A DNA stretch of 64,000 nucleotides, from contig NZ_CP108053.1 of the NCBI RefSeq assembly GCF_036173105.1, positions 3,782,001 through 3,846,000 on the forward strand. Direction: 5' to 3'. Position numbers and translations under genes: made by a program. Position 1 is the first letter of the stretch. Each line of letters begins with the position of its first letter. Below, one piece after another: positions 16,634 to 24,463 of this stretch. Under the pieces are notes generated by a model. It worked only from the letters and a program-made list of their open reading frames with translations, was not told the origin of the DNA and ran no database searches. The DNA is from Streptomyces sp. NBC_00287 (GTDB lineage Bacteria; Actinomycetota; Actinomycetes; Streptomycetales; Streptomycetaceae).

Positions 16634-17131
16634 ATGACGGATCGCATGACGACAACACGGTTTCGGACAGCCACCTCGACCGCGGCCACGCTCACCACGG
16701 GCCTGCTCGCCGGGTCCTTCTACGTCTTCGCCTGCGGGGTGATGCCGGGCCTGGGACGGAGTTCGGACGAGGTGTATGTGGAGGTGATGCGGAACATCAA
16801 CGAGGTGATCCAGAACCCGGTGTTCCTGCTGAGCTTCCTGGGGGCGCCGGTGCTGACGGGGGTGGCGGCGTGGCAGCTGCGGGGCGCGCCGGGACGGCGT
16901 TGGGTGTGGGCGGCACTTGCGGCGAACGTGCTGGCGTTCCTGGTGACGGTGGTGATCAACATCCCGCTCAACGACGCCTTGATGGAGGCGGGGGATCCGG
17001 CCGTGCTGCGGGAGGAGTTCGAGGGCGCCTGGGTGGGCTGGAACGTGGCGCGGGGAGTGTTGTCGACGGTAGGGCTCGGGTGCCTGGCGTGGGGGTTGGT
17101 ACGTCAGCCCGCGGGCGATCGCACCGCCTAG
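16634..17131 (+). CDS. DUF1772 integral membrane protein
   Basis: 165 residues with four predicted membrane segments (TLTTGLLAGSFYVFACG; NPVFLLSFLGAPVLTGVAAW; WVWAALAANVLAFLVTVVI; VLSTVGLGCLAWGLV) and the family-typical INIPLNDALMEAGDP before the last segment. The family includes anthrone-oxygenase-like proteins but most members are uncharacterised. Start choice is uncertain: ATGs at 16634 and 16646 sit in a short duplicated GATCGCATGACG; neither has a strong ribosome site. Confidence 0.75.
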   Translation: MTDRMTTTRFRTATSTAATLTTGLLAGSFYVFACGVMPGLGRSSDEVYVEVMRNINEVIQNPVFLLSFLGAPVLTGVAAWQLRGAPGRRWVWAALAANVLAFLVTVVINIPLNDALMEAGDPAVLREEFEGAWVGWNVARGVLSTVGLGCLAWGLVRQPAGDRTA

Positions 17132-17154
17132 CCGCACCCACCCCCCACCGGTGC

Positions 17155-18315
17155 CTACACGTCCGCGTACTTCGAATCCGCAGCCGGATCCAACGCCAGC
17201 CGGTACCCCCGCTTCACCACCGTCTGGATCAACTTCGGCGTCCCAAGAGCCGACCGCAGTCGAGCCATCGCCGTCTCCACGGCGTGCTCGTCCCGCCCCG
17301 CACCCGGCAGCGCCCGCAAGAGTTCCGCCCGAGCCACCACCCACCCCGGCCGCCGGGACAGCGCCCGCAGCAGGGACATCCCGGCCGGCGGAACCGGTCG
17401 TAGCGCCCCGTCCACCAGCACCGCATGCCCCCGTATCTCCACCCGATGCCCGGCCACCGGGAACGACCGCGCCCGACCGGGCAGTTCCTGGCAGAGCACC
17501 TGGACCAGCGGCCCGAGCCGGAAGCGTTCGGGCTGGACGGTGTCCACACCGACCGCCTGCAACGGCAGCGCGGTCACCGGGCCGACGCAGGCCGGGAGGA
17601 CGTCATGGTTCAGAGCCGCCAGCACCTCCGGCAGCAACCCCCGCTCCTCCGCCCGAGAGAGCAGCGACGCGGCCGCCGGCGCACTCGTGAAGGTCAGCGC
17701 GTCCAGCCCGCGTGAAACCATCGCGTCCAGCAAGCGGTCCACGGGAGTGATGTCCTCCGGCGGCATCCACCGGTACACCGGCACGCCCACGACCTCCGCG
17801 CCCGCGGCCCGAAGCGACTCGACGAACCCGGGCAGCGGCTCCCCGTGCAGTTGTACGGCGATACGTCGGCCGTCGACGCCCTCCTCCAGCAGCCGGTCCA
17901 GCACCTCCGCCATGGATTCGGACGACGGCGACCAGTGCTCCGTAAGACCTGCGGCCCGTATCGACCCCTTCACCTTCGGCCCGCGCGCGAGCAGCTCCAC
18001 ACCGCGCAGCCGGTCCAGCAGGTCTTCGCCGAGGCCCCAGCCGTCGGCCGCCTCGATCCACCCGCGGAAGCCGATCGCGGTCGTGGCGACGACGACATCG
18101 GGCGCCTGGTCCACGATCTCCTTGGTCGCGGCGAGCAGTTCACCGTCGTCGGACAGCGGCACGATGCGCAGGGCGGGGGCATGCAGGACAGCGGCGCCGC
18201 GCCGCTGAAGCAGCGCCCCCAGCTCGTCGGCCCGGCGCGCGGCGGTCACACCGACGGTGAAACCCGCCAGCGGCCCTTGTTGCCCGTGACCGGGCTTGTG
18301 CTGTTCGTCGTACAT
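17155..18315 (-). CDS. nnaR: HemD-like/winged-helix fusion regulator of nitrate assimilation
   Basis: 386 residues. Residues about 15-270 have the uroporphyrinogen-III synthase (HemD) fold (FTVGVTAARRADELGALLQRRGA; LTFTSAPAA), and about 280-380 form an OmpR-type winged helix (FPVAGHRVEIRGHAVLVDG...LRSALGTPKLIQTVVKRGYRLAL). The fusion matches NnaR of S. coelicolor, which cooperates with GlnR at nitrate/nitrite genes, rather than a haem-pathway enzyme. Its place downstream of narK supports this; mycobacteria have a similar narK-linked fusion. A 10-bp hairpin separates the two genes. Confidence 0.85.
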   Translation of the reverse strand: MYDEQHKPGHGQQGPLAGFTVGVTAARRADELGALLQRRGAAVLHAPALRIVPLSDDGELLAATKEIVDQAPDVVVATTAIGFRGWIEAADGWGLGEDLLDRLRGVELLARGPKVKGSIRAAGLTEHWSPSSESMAEVLDRLLEEGVDGRRIAVQLHGEPLPGFVESLRAAGAEVVGVPVYRWMPPEDITPVDRLLDAMVSRGLDALTFTSAPAAASLLSRAEERGLLPEVLAALNHDVLPACVGPVTALPLQAVGVDTVQPERFRLGPLVQVLCQELPGRARSFPVAGHRVEIRGHAVLVDGALRPVPPAGMSLLRALSRRPGWVVARAELLRALPGAGRDEHAVETAMARLRSALGTPKLIQTVVKRGYRLALDPAADSKYADV

Positions 18316-18370
18316 AACTCTCGTCCCGCTCGCGAGTCGTCACATATCGGGTTCCACCCGCATGCCGATC

Positions 18371-18398
18371 GAGCCTGTCAACGGTGCGTGACAGGCTC
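18371..18398. terminator. Hairpin between narK and nnaR
   Basis: GAGCCTGTCA (18371-18380) and TGACAGGCTC (18389-18398) are perfect arms with an 8-base loop. It lies between co-directional narK and nnaR, so it may terminate or attenuate narK transcripts, or act as an operator. Confidence 0.55.
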
Positions 18399-18437
18399 GG
18401 TTCGGCTTGATGTCGACGGTGTTACGTCACACCCGTC

Positions 18438-19820
18438 TCACACCTCGGCATAGCTGAGCTGCGGCTTCGCCTCCGAAGTGGCCGACTCCGCGTGCGGCTG
18501 GGTGGCCGGGCGGCGAAGGTATACGGCCCAGGTGACCAGGAAGCACACACCGTAGAAGGCGAGGAAGGCGACGAAGGCGCCGGTGCCGGAGCCCACGGAG
18601 AGGAAGGACTGGCGGAAGGCGAGGTTGATGCCGAGTCCGCCGAGCGCGCCCACTGCGCCGATCAGGCCCATGGAGGCGCCGGAGAGCCGGCGGCCGTAGG
18701 CGGCGGCCTCGTCACCGGTGAGTCCCTTGGCGAGGGCCTTCGTGTGGAAGATGCCCGGGATCATCTTGTAAGTGGAGCCGTTGCCGAGGCCGGTCAGCAC
18801 GAACAGGCAGATGAACGCGGTGGTGAACAGCGGCAGCGACTCCTGCATCGAGGCCACGATGATGATCGAGGTCGCGGCGGCCATGCCGACGAAGTTCCAC
18901 AGCGTGATCTTCGCGCCGCCGTACTTGTCGGCGAGCGCGCCGCCGACGGGCCGGATCAGCGAGCCGAGCAGCGGGCCGATGAAGGTGACATACGCGGCCT
19001 GCAGCGGCGTACGGCCGAACTGGGTCTGCAGGACCAGGCCGAAGGCGAAGCTGTAGCCGATGAAGGAGCCGAAGGTGCCGATGTAGAGGAAGGACATGAT
19101 CCAGGTGTGCCCCTCCTTCACCGCGTCCTTGGCGGCGCCGGTGTCGTTCTTCACGGACGAGATGTTGTCCATGTACAGCGCGGCGAGGATCGCGGCTACG
19201 ACGATCAGCGGGATGTAGATGCCGAGCAGCACCCGCGGGCCGGCGCTGGCACCGATGACGGCGAGGCCGACGAGCTGCACGACGGGTACGCCGATGTTGC
19301 CGCCGCCGGCGTTGAGCCCGAGCGCCCACCCCTTCTTCTTCAGCGGGAAGAAGGCGTTGATATTGGTCATGCTGGAGGCGAAGTTGCCACCGCCGACACC
19401 GGCGAGCATCGCGCACAGCAGGAACGTGGTGAAGGACGTCCCCGGCTCCATCACGATGAACGCGGCGATCGTCGGCAGGAGCAGCATGGCCGCCGAGATG
19501 ATCGTCCAGTTCCGGCCGCCGAAGATCGCGACGGCGAAGGTGTACGGCACCCGGACGACGGCGCCGACCAGCGTCGCCATGGAGACGATGGTGAACTTGT
19601 CCGCCGGGGTGAGGCCGTACTCGGGGCCCATGAAGAGCACCATGACGGACCACAGCGTCCAGATCGAGAACCCTATGTGCTCGGAGAGGACCGAGAAGTA
19701 GAGGTTCCGACGGGCGATCTTCTCGCCCTTCTCGTTCCAGAAGGTCTCGTCCTCCGGATCCCAGTGATCGATCCAGCGGCCTCCCCTGCTCGCGGCGGGG
19801 GCTGTGCTTGGGGCTGTCAT
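18438..19820 (-). CDS. narK: Nitrate/nitrite MFS transporter
   Basis: 460 residues with about 12 membrane segments. NarK-type features are the glycine-rich signatures MLAGVGGGNFASSMTNINAFFPLKKKGWALGLNAGGGNIGVPVVQL and GALADKYGGAKIT. It imports nitrate and/or exports nitrite at the plasma membrane. The ATG at 19820 has GGAGG 4 bases upstream; the longer open frame to 20195 is Arg/Pro-rich noise. A GlnR-box-like sequence lies about 95-130 bases upstream, consistent with nitrogen control. nnaR follows downstream. Confidence 0.92.
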   Translation of the reverse strand: MTAPSTAPAASRGGRWIDHWDPEDETFWNEKGEKIARRNLYFSVLSEHIGFSIWTLWSVMVLFMGPEYGLTPADKFTIVSMATLVGAVVRVPYTFAVAIFGGRNWTIISAAMLLLPTIAAFIVMEPGTSFTTFLLCAMLAGVGGGNFASSMTNINAFFPLKKKGWALGLNAGGGNIGVPVVQLVGLAVIGASAGPRVLLGIYIPLIVVAAILAALYMDNISSVKNDTGAAKDAVKEGHTWIMSFLYIGTFGSFIGYSFAFGLVLQTQFGRTPLQAAYVTFIGPLLGSLIRPVGGALADKYGGAKITLWNFVGMAAATSIIIVASMQESLPLFTTAFICLFVLTGLGNGSTYKMIPGIFHTKALAKGLTGDEAAAYGRRLSGASMGLIGAVGALGGLGINLAFRQSFLSVGSGTGAFVAFLAFYGVCFLVTWAVYLRRPATQPHAESATSEAKPQLSYAEV

Positions 19821-19912
19821 GACGCCTCCACGGTGCTCCGGGCTCAGGTCGTAATCCAGGGAGTGGCTGATCCCGAAGGTATGGAGGGCTCGTTTCCTGC
19901 CTGTGCCACTGG

Positions 19913-19950
19913 GTGACCGGAAAGGAACTTTGCTCTCACCTCGTGAGGAG
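19913..19950. promoter_or_regulatory. GlnR-box-like site upstream of narK
   Basis: GTGAC-n6-GGAAC-n6-CTCAC-n6-AGGAG, compared with GlnR consensus gTnAC-n6-GaAAC repeated. The first two boxes match well (5/5 and 4/5), the third 4/5, and the fourth is weak. The spacing is exact. GlnR control of nitrate genes is established in streptomycetes. Confidence 0.55.
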
Positions 19951-19986
19951 GCGGGATGAGAGGTTCCCGTGACGCGGGCGGGCGGG

Positions 19987-20832
19987 TCAGTGGGTCGGGG
20001 GCTGCCAGTGGGGGTTCTGCTGGGGGTAGGGCTGCTGCGGCGGATACGGCTGCTGCTGTTGCGGGTACGCCTGCGGCTGCGGTTGCTGCGGGTACGGCTG
20101 CTGGGCGTACGGGCCCGGCGCCGGGGCCGTCGGAGCGGCGCCGTACGGCCCACCCTGCGGTCCACCGCCGTACGGCATACCGCCCTGCGGACCACCGCCG
20201 TACGGCCCGCTCGCGAAGGGGTTCGCCTGCCCCGGCACCTGGACGCCCGCCGGCAGGTACCGCAGTCGGCCCGTCGCGTCGTTCACCGGCTGGAAGCCGG
20301 CGGCCTGGAGGCGGGCGGCGAACTTGGCGTTGCGCTTGCGATTGACGGCGAAGCCGACGCCAAGGGCGCCGAGCAGCAGGATCCACAGCACGCCCGCGAT
20401 GACCCAGGTGACACTGCCCTGGCTGGACCGCATGGCGACGGCGAGACAGCCGAGGCTGCCGCCGAGCGCGCCGAGAACCATCCGCTTCTCGGCGCTCTTG
20501 CCGGTGAGGTCGAAGTTGATCCGGGCCTTGAGCAGCTCGAAGGCGTCGGGGACGAGAGGCGGCACCGAGACCCCGTCACCGGCATTCGGATACTGCGCCC
20601 AGTTCTGCGCGGCGCGGGCGCGGGCCTGGGGGCTGTGGTCGGGCACCAGCAACATGACGAGCGAACTGTTGTGTCCGCCCCCTTGCCGCACGTCCGCGTA
20701 CTCATACCCGAACTGCTGGGCGATGAAGGCGAGCCGGGCGAGCTTCTTCACGGATGCCATGGCGCTGGTGAGCTCGACGGGCTCCCCACTCGCCATCAAC
20801 CGCAGCATCTTCTGTACCTGCCGCTTGCTCAT
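19987..20832 (-). CDS. Membrane protein with Gly/Pro/Gln-rich C-terminal repeats
   Basis: 281 residues of unknown function. A conserved N-terminal globular part (MSKRQVQKMLRLMASGEP...PDAFELLKARINFDLTGK, about 1-120) leads to two membrane segments (MVLGALGGSLGCLAVAM and VTWVIAGVLWILLLGALGVGF). The last 75 residues are low complexity with two PYGGGPQGG units and then PQQPY/PQQQQPY repeats. The ATG at 20832 has AGAGG at good spacing; a GTG two codons upstream is too close to it. The neighbours give no clue. Confidence 0.78.
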   Translation of the reverse strand: MSKRQVQKMLRLMASGEPVELTSAMASVKKLARLAFIAQQFGYEYADVRQGGGHNSSLVMLLVPDHSPQARARAAQNWAQYPNAGDGVSVPPLVPDAFELLKARINFDLTGKSAEKRMVLGALGGSLGCLAVAMRSSQGSVTWVIAGVLWILLLGALGVGFAVNRKRNAKFAARLQAAGFQPVNDATGRLRYLPAGVQVPGQANPFASGPYGGGPQGGMPYGGGPQGGPYGAAPTAPAPGPYAQQPYPQQPQPQAYPQQQQPYPPQQPYPQQNPHWQPPTH

Positions 20833-20951
20833 CGACACCCTCTCCCCACCGGGCCACCCCGTTCACTTGCGCAACTCGGCCAGTGTTCCATGGGGGTCTG
20901 ACAGCGGGAACCTCGATCGTGGGGTTCACAGGATCTTGGTGTGGGGGACCC

Positions 20952-21563
20952 GTGGAGGAACACGTACTGGCCCGTTCCGTCATCGCCCCGCTCGGCGGTC
21001 TGCTGGAGATAGGGGCGGTGACGGCCACCGGCACCTGGCGGCTCGCCGACGTGTCGGTGGGTGCGTTTCTGGACGACCGCGGGCCCGAAGTGGAGCGCGT
21101 GCTGGACGGCATCCACAGGGTGTGCGCGTTCGGGCCGGTGTTCACGGCGGTCGCGGACGAACTGGGCTGCTTCCGTGACCACGAGGTCACCGCCGCCGCC
21201 CTGCTCCTCTGGTCCGGCGGAGTGGAAGGCGTACGGCCCGACCTGGAGAGCCCGCAGGCGGTACGCCGGATGTGCCGCGCGGGAGCGGATCTCCAGCTGA
21301 CGGAGTTCCTGCACGCGCTGATCACGGCGGCGCTCGTCGCGGAGACGGACGCGGACTGCGGCGCGAGGGCGCTCACCGAGCTCCTCGCCCTGACCACGGC
21401 CCTGGCGGACGGCACCGGCCGCTGCACCCCGGCCAGCGCCTTCCGCACTTGGCGCACCGGCCGCCTCACCCAGGTCCTCCGCCCCGGCTCGGGGGCACCG
21501 GAGTGGGGAAGGGCCGGGTTCCGGGCGTATGAGCGGGCGCTGGACGGTCTGCTGGATCGGTGA
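20952..21563 (+). CDS. Conserved hypothetical protein
   Basis: 203 residues from a GTG at 20952 preceded by GGGGGA; an open frame further upstream is not protein-like. The sequence is soluble and alpha-rich, without recognised motifs (VEEHVLARSVIAPLGGLLEIGAV...; ends RAYERALDGLLDR). It contains no membrane segment or signal. Divergent from the preceding membrane-protein gene. Its stop codon falls inside the first unit of a tandem repeat. Confidence 0.65.
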   Translation: MEEHVLARSVIAPLGGLLEIGAVTATGTWRLADVSVGAFLDDRGPEVERVLDGIHRVCAFGPVFTAVADELGCFRDHEVTAAALLLWSGGVEGVRPDLESPQAVRRMCRAGADLQLTEFLHALITAALVAETDADCGARALTELLALTTALADGTGRCTPASAFRTWRTGRLTQVLRPGSGAPEWGRAGFRAYERALDGLLDR

Positions 21564-21619
21564 CGGCGGTCCATTGGAATCCGTGACGGCGGCCCATTGG
21601 ATCCGTGACGGCGGCTCTT
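21554..21619. repeat. Triple tandem repeat of about 22 bases
   Basis: Three imperfect copies begin GGATCGGTGACGGCGG (21554), GGAATCCGTGACGGCGG (21576) and GGATCCGTGACGGCGG (21599); the first two end CCATT, the third TCTT. The array starts in the last codons of the upstream gene and ends about 57 bases before the next start. Confidence 0.8.
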
Positions 21620-21675
21620 CCCTTGCGGACGGTCGCCGTTATCCTCTAGCGGACCCCATAGGAACGGGAGAGTCC

Positions 21676-22191
21676 ATGTCCGCCGATTCGAGGGCCGAGC
21701 GGCCGGAGGCGCAGCGCGCTCAGAGGTCGTTTGCCGGAAATGTTCTCTTCGCTGTGGCCGTGATCGTCGTGTTCGCGACGATGGTGCTCGGGGCGTTCGC
21801 GGCCGGGGCGCTGTTGCTGTCGCCGTTGTCCGCCGTGGTGCCGGAGGACGGGGAGCATGCCCTGGGGGTCGGGTGCATCGGGCTCGGTGGTATCACCGGG
21901 CTGGTGGTGCCGCTGGTTCTGTTCGGCATGGTGCGGGGCAGCGAGGACACGCCACGGGTGGGGCCCGGTGACGCCGCGCGCAAGATCCTTGCCGTCCTGG
22001 TGTTCGCCGTATACCTGCTGCTCGTGGCCGTCGTCGTCGCCCAGCTCGGCTATGTCCTCCCCCGGGACATCACCACGACCATCGCCGTCTTCGCCGTCGG
22101 CTTCAGCTGGATGCCGCTCGCGATGGTGCCTTGGGAGAAGCTCGGCCTGGGTGGCATCGTGCCGAAGCCCAAGTCACGCAAGTCGGACTGA
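21676..22191 (+). CDS. Small polytopic membrane protein
   Basis: 171 residues. After a polar N-terminus (MSADSRAERPEAQRAQRS), four membrane segments follow: VLFAVAVIVVFATMVLGAFAAGALLL; GIGLGGITGLVVPLVLFGM-like; ILAVLVFAVYLLLVAVVVAQL; ITTTIAVFAVGFSWMPLAMV. A basic tail ends KPKSRKSD. The ATG at 21676 follows GGGAGAG. Unknown function. Its last 18 bases overlap the 3' end of the convergent gene on the other strand. Confidence 0.75.
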   Translation: MSADSRAERPEAQRAQRSFAGNVLFAVAVIVVFATMVLGAFAAGALLLSPLSAVVPEDGEHALGVGCIGLGGITGLVVPLVLFGMVRGSEDTPRVGPGDAARKILAVLVFAVYLLLVAVVVAQLGYVLPRDITTTIAVFAVGFSWMPLAMVPWEKLGLGGIVPKPKSRKSD

Positions 22192-22776
22192 GTCCGCCAA
22201 CTCGTCGGCCACCTTGGAGAGTTCCTCGCCGAGGCCGAGCGACGTCCACAGCAGCCGGCACTCCAGGGCCGTGGCGTGCCGGGTGGGCAGTACGTAGTGG
22301 GCGACGCCCTCGACGATCACGCCTCGGTCGGATTCCGGTGCCGTCGGCTCCTGCCGGTGGATCCGGAGCGCCGGGCCCAGCGGGACTTCGACCTCCGAGA
22401 CGCCCCGAACCCCGCCGAAGTACGGCCCTTCCGCCCGCGCCGCCTCCGCGCGAAATGCCGCCAGGGTCAGCGACTCCGGCGGGACCCTCAGCTCGCGAAC
22501 CGTGTAGCTGGCAATGATCGCGTCGTTGCGCGGGGCCAACACCGCCGCGCACAGCGCTCCCTGTCGTACGGCGGCGCCCCAGTACCAGAGCAGGTCCTCG
22601 GCGAAGGCCGTACGCAACCCTTCGTCGGCCTCGTCGCCCAGGTGCTGTTCGGCAAGGGCGAGCGCCCAGGGCTCGGGATCGTCGACCCGTAGGTCCAGCA
22701 CCAGCCAGTTGTGCGCGGCGGGGAGGTCGACCCGGCACTCCCGCCAGTCCGTCGGGGACGTCATGTCGGTGCTCAC
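22174..22776 (-). CDS. Hypothetical protein, last gene of WXG100-type operon
   Basis: 200 residues from a GTG (22776) overlapping the upstream stop as GTGA. No signal or membrane segment. Features: DWRECRVDLPAAHNWL, EDLLWYWGAAVRQGALCAAVL, VSEVEVPLGPALRIHRQ and VEGVAHYVLPTRHATALECRLLWTSLGLG. The order (a DW start, a mid-protein LP-GPA-R stretch, a late V-x-Y-x-VP stretch followed by L-x-F/W-T-S/P-L) parallels the first gene of the operon, suggesting the two are distant relatives. A chaperone or immunity role for the 463-residue neighbour is only inference. Confidence 0.72.
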   Translation of the reverse strand: MSTDMTSPTDWRECRVDLPAAHNWLVLDLRVDDPEPWALALAEQHLGDEADEGLRTAFAEDLLWYWGAAVRQGALCAAVLAPRNDAIIASYTVRELRVPPESLTLAAFRAEAARAEGPYFGGVRGVSEVEVPLGPALRIHRQEPTAPESDRGVIVEGVAHYVLPTRHATALECRLLWTSLGLGEELSKVADELADSVRLA

Positions 22777-24164
22777 ACTCCAGCCAGCGACGCGTCGGAG
22801 CCGGTGACATCGATCTCGGGGTCGCCGCCGAACAGCCCGATGAAGCTCTTGGTGTCGGAGCCGGCGCCCGTGCCGGTGCCGGCGAGGCCCAGGGAGTTGT
22901 AGGCGATGGCCTGCTTGAAGGCGTCCGGCGTACCGATGAAGCTCAGGTCGGCGGGGTCGATGTTCTTGATGCGGGTGAGCTCGTCGACCATGCCCGGACC
23001 CGCGTACATGCTGGCGAGGCCGCGCGCGCCGGCGGCGTTGTAGGCGTCGCGGGCGGCGGAGAAGTTGTCGCCGACCTTGAAGAGGTCGCGCCAGTTGGTG
23101 CGGATGGTGCCGAGGTCGTCGACGAAGGACGTGGGCAGGCCCCGGAAGGCCGCCGCGAGCGATACGTCGGGCAGTGCGGCGCCGGGGCGGGCGCCGGCCC
23201 GGGCGCCGACCATGGACTCGACGAGTGCGCGGCGCGCGGCCGAGGTCATGTTCGGGTTCCAGCCACGGACGTACTGCGTGGCCGCCGTCCAGACCCTGCT
23301 GCGGCCGACGGTGGCGGCCATCTTGGCGCCCGCGGAGAAGACGCGGCCGATACCGAAGGTGGCGAGGCCGAGGACGTCCATCGCGACATCGCCCCAGGAG
23401 CCGTCGCCGTTGATGGCGAGCAGCACATGGCAGACGAGGGAGATCGCCGTGGCGATGAGGGCGATGGTGCCCAGCACACCGGCGAGGGCCTGCCCGATGA
23501 TGGGAATCCACCCGACGCACAGGGCGAGCAGCCCGCACACGGCCGCGATCGCCCCCGCGATATCGCTGACGATCTTCAACGTGTCCCGTAGATCGTCCAG
23601 CCAGGAGTCGTTGAGCCCGTCGCCCTCGGTCGTGTCGTGGATCTTCTTGGCGGCCTTGTCGCCCGCCTCCTTGTGACGGGTCTTCAGCCCGGAGAGCTGT
23701 TCGCGCAGGCCGTCGAGGTCGTCCTGGAGGTCGGAGGCCTTCTTGTCGAGCTTGTCCTGCGCGGCGTCGTCGGTGCCCTTGGGCGGGTTCGCCGCACTGG
23801 ACTTGGCCGTGGACAGGTCGCCGGCCTTGGTCTCCGCCTGGGTGAGGAGCTTGTCGGCCTCGCCCTGCACGGTCTCGAGCTCGGTGCAGTACTCCTTGAG
23901 CGCGGACCCGGCGTCGGCGTACCGGTCGTGGGCCTTGCTGACGGTCTTCGCGGTCTCGTTCGCCTTCTCGGCGAAGGCGCGGCCCGCCTCGGAGTCCCAG
24001 CTCTCCAGATTCCCGATCCGGCGCAGCGCGGCGGCGGTGTCGGTGATGGTCTTCGCCGTCGCCGCGAACCGCCGCGAGAGCGCCTTCATGTCGTGGACGT
24101 CACCGGGTACCGGGTCACCGCTCTCCCCCAGCACCTCCCACCGGTGGTCTGCGGGCCGGGTCAC
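22773..24164 (-). CDS. Putative type VII-associated protein with WXG-like N-terminus
   Basis: 463 residues. The N-terminal 100 residues are a helical hairpin with W56 in LESWDSEAGRAFAEKANE, as in WXG/LXG substrates. A charged coiled coil (about 95-190: KSSAANPPKGTDDAAQDKLDKKASDLQDDLDGLREQL, here in parts) follows, then two hydrophobic segments (about 205-265, AGAIAAVCGLLALCVGWIPIIGQALAG region) and a unique C-terminal about 190 residues. This resembles the layout of ESX-exported effectors. GTG start overlaps the WXG100-like gene's stop. The C-terminal domain matches no toxin I recognise. No EccC ATPase is nearby. Confidence 0.72.
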   Translation of the reverse strand: MTRPADHRWEVLGESGDPVPGDVHDMKALSRRFAATAKTITDTAAALRRIGNLESWDSEAGRAFAEKANETAKTVSKAHDRYADAGSALKEYCTELETVQGEADKLLTQAETKAGDLSTAKSSAANPPKGTDDAAQDKLDKKASDLQDDLDGLREQLSGLKTRHKEAGDKAAKKIHDTTEGDGLNDSWLDDLRDTLKIVSDIAGAIAAVCGLLALCVGWIPIIGQALAGVLGTIALIATAISLVCHVLLAINGDGSWGDVAMDVLGLATFGIGRVFSAGAKMAATVGRSRVWTAATQYVRGWNPNMTSAARRALVESMVGARAGARPGAALPDVSLAAAFRGLPTSFVDDLGTIRTNWRDLFKVGDNFSAARDAYNAAGARGLASMYAGPGMVDELTRIKNIDPADLSFIGTPDAFKQAIAYNSLGLAGTGTGAGSDTKSFIGLFGGDPEIDVTGSDASLAGV

Positions 24165-24463
24165 TTCTTCTTCCCCTTGCCGACGAGGGCGTCGTAGAGC
24201 GCCGTATCGAGCTCGGTGTACGCCTTGCCCGCCTCGTGGGCGAGCGTGCCGAGGCCCTTGATCTCCTCGATCATCTTCTTGCGGTTGTCGTCCCAGCCGT
24301 CGGAGAACTCCTGCAGCCGCTCGTGCAGCAACTGGTGTCCGACGGTACGGCGGTCGTAGGCGTCCATGAGCTTGTCGAGCCCCTCGAGCTCGGTCGCCAC
24401 GGTCCGCAGGCCGGTACCGGCGGTGCGCAGGTCGTCGGTGGAGACCTTGAGCTTCTTGCTCAC
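24161..24463 (-). CDS. WXG100/EsxA-like protein
   Basis: Exactly 100 residues, the canonical length. Two helices are joined at W57 in FSDGWDDN (WDD rather than WXG), and the second helix carries Y82-T-E-L-D86, fitting the YxxxD/E export motif of type VII secretion. The C-terminus is lysine-rich. GTG start at 24463 (GTGA overlap with the upstream stop, GGAG about 10 bases before). A longer reading from 24490 is unlikely. It would pair with the WXG-like N-terminus of the next gene product for export, by analogy with Esx and LXG partners. Confidence 0.75.
   Translation of the reverse strand: MSKKLKVSTDDLRTAGTGLRTVATELEGLDKLMDAYDRRTVGHQLLHERLQEFSDGWDDNRKKMIEEIKGLGTLAHEAGKAYTELDTALYDALVGKGKKK

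Noticed and set aside
18492..19916. Plus-strand frame antisense to narK
   Set aside because: Highly charged low-complexity translation typical of an antisense shadow; narK has clear membrane segments.
19990..20220. CRISPR-like repeats
   Set aside because: Repeats are in-frame codon repeats (PQQPY, PYGGGPQGG) with no constant spacers.
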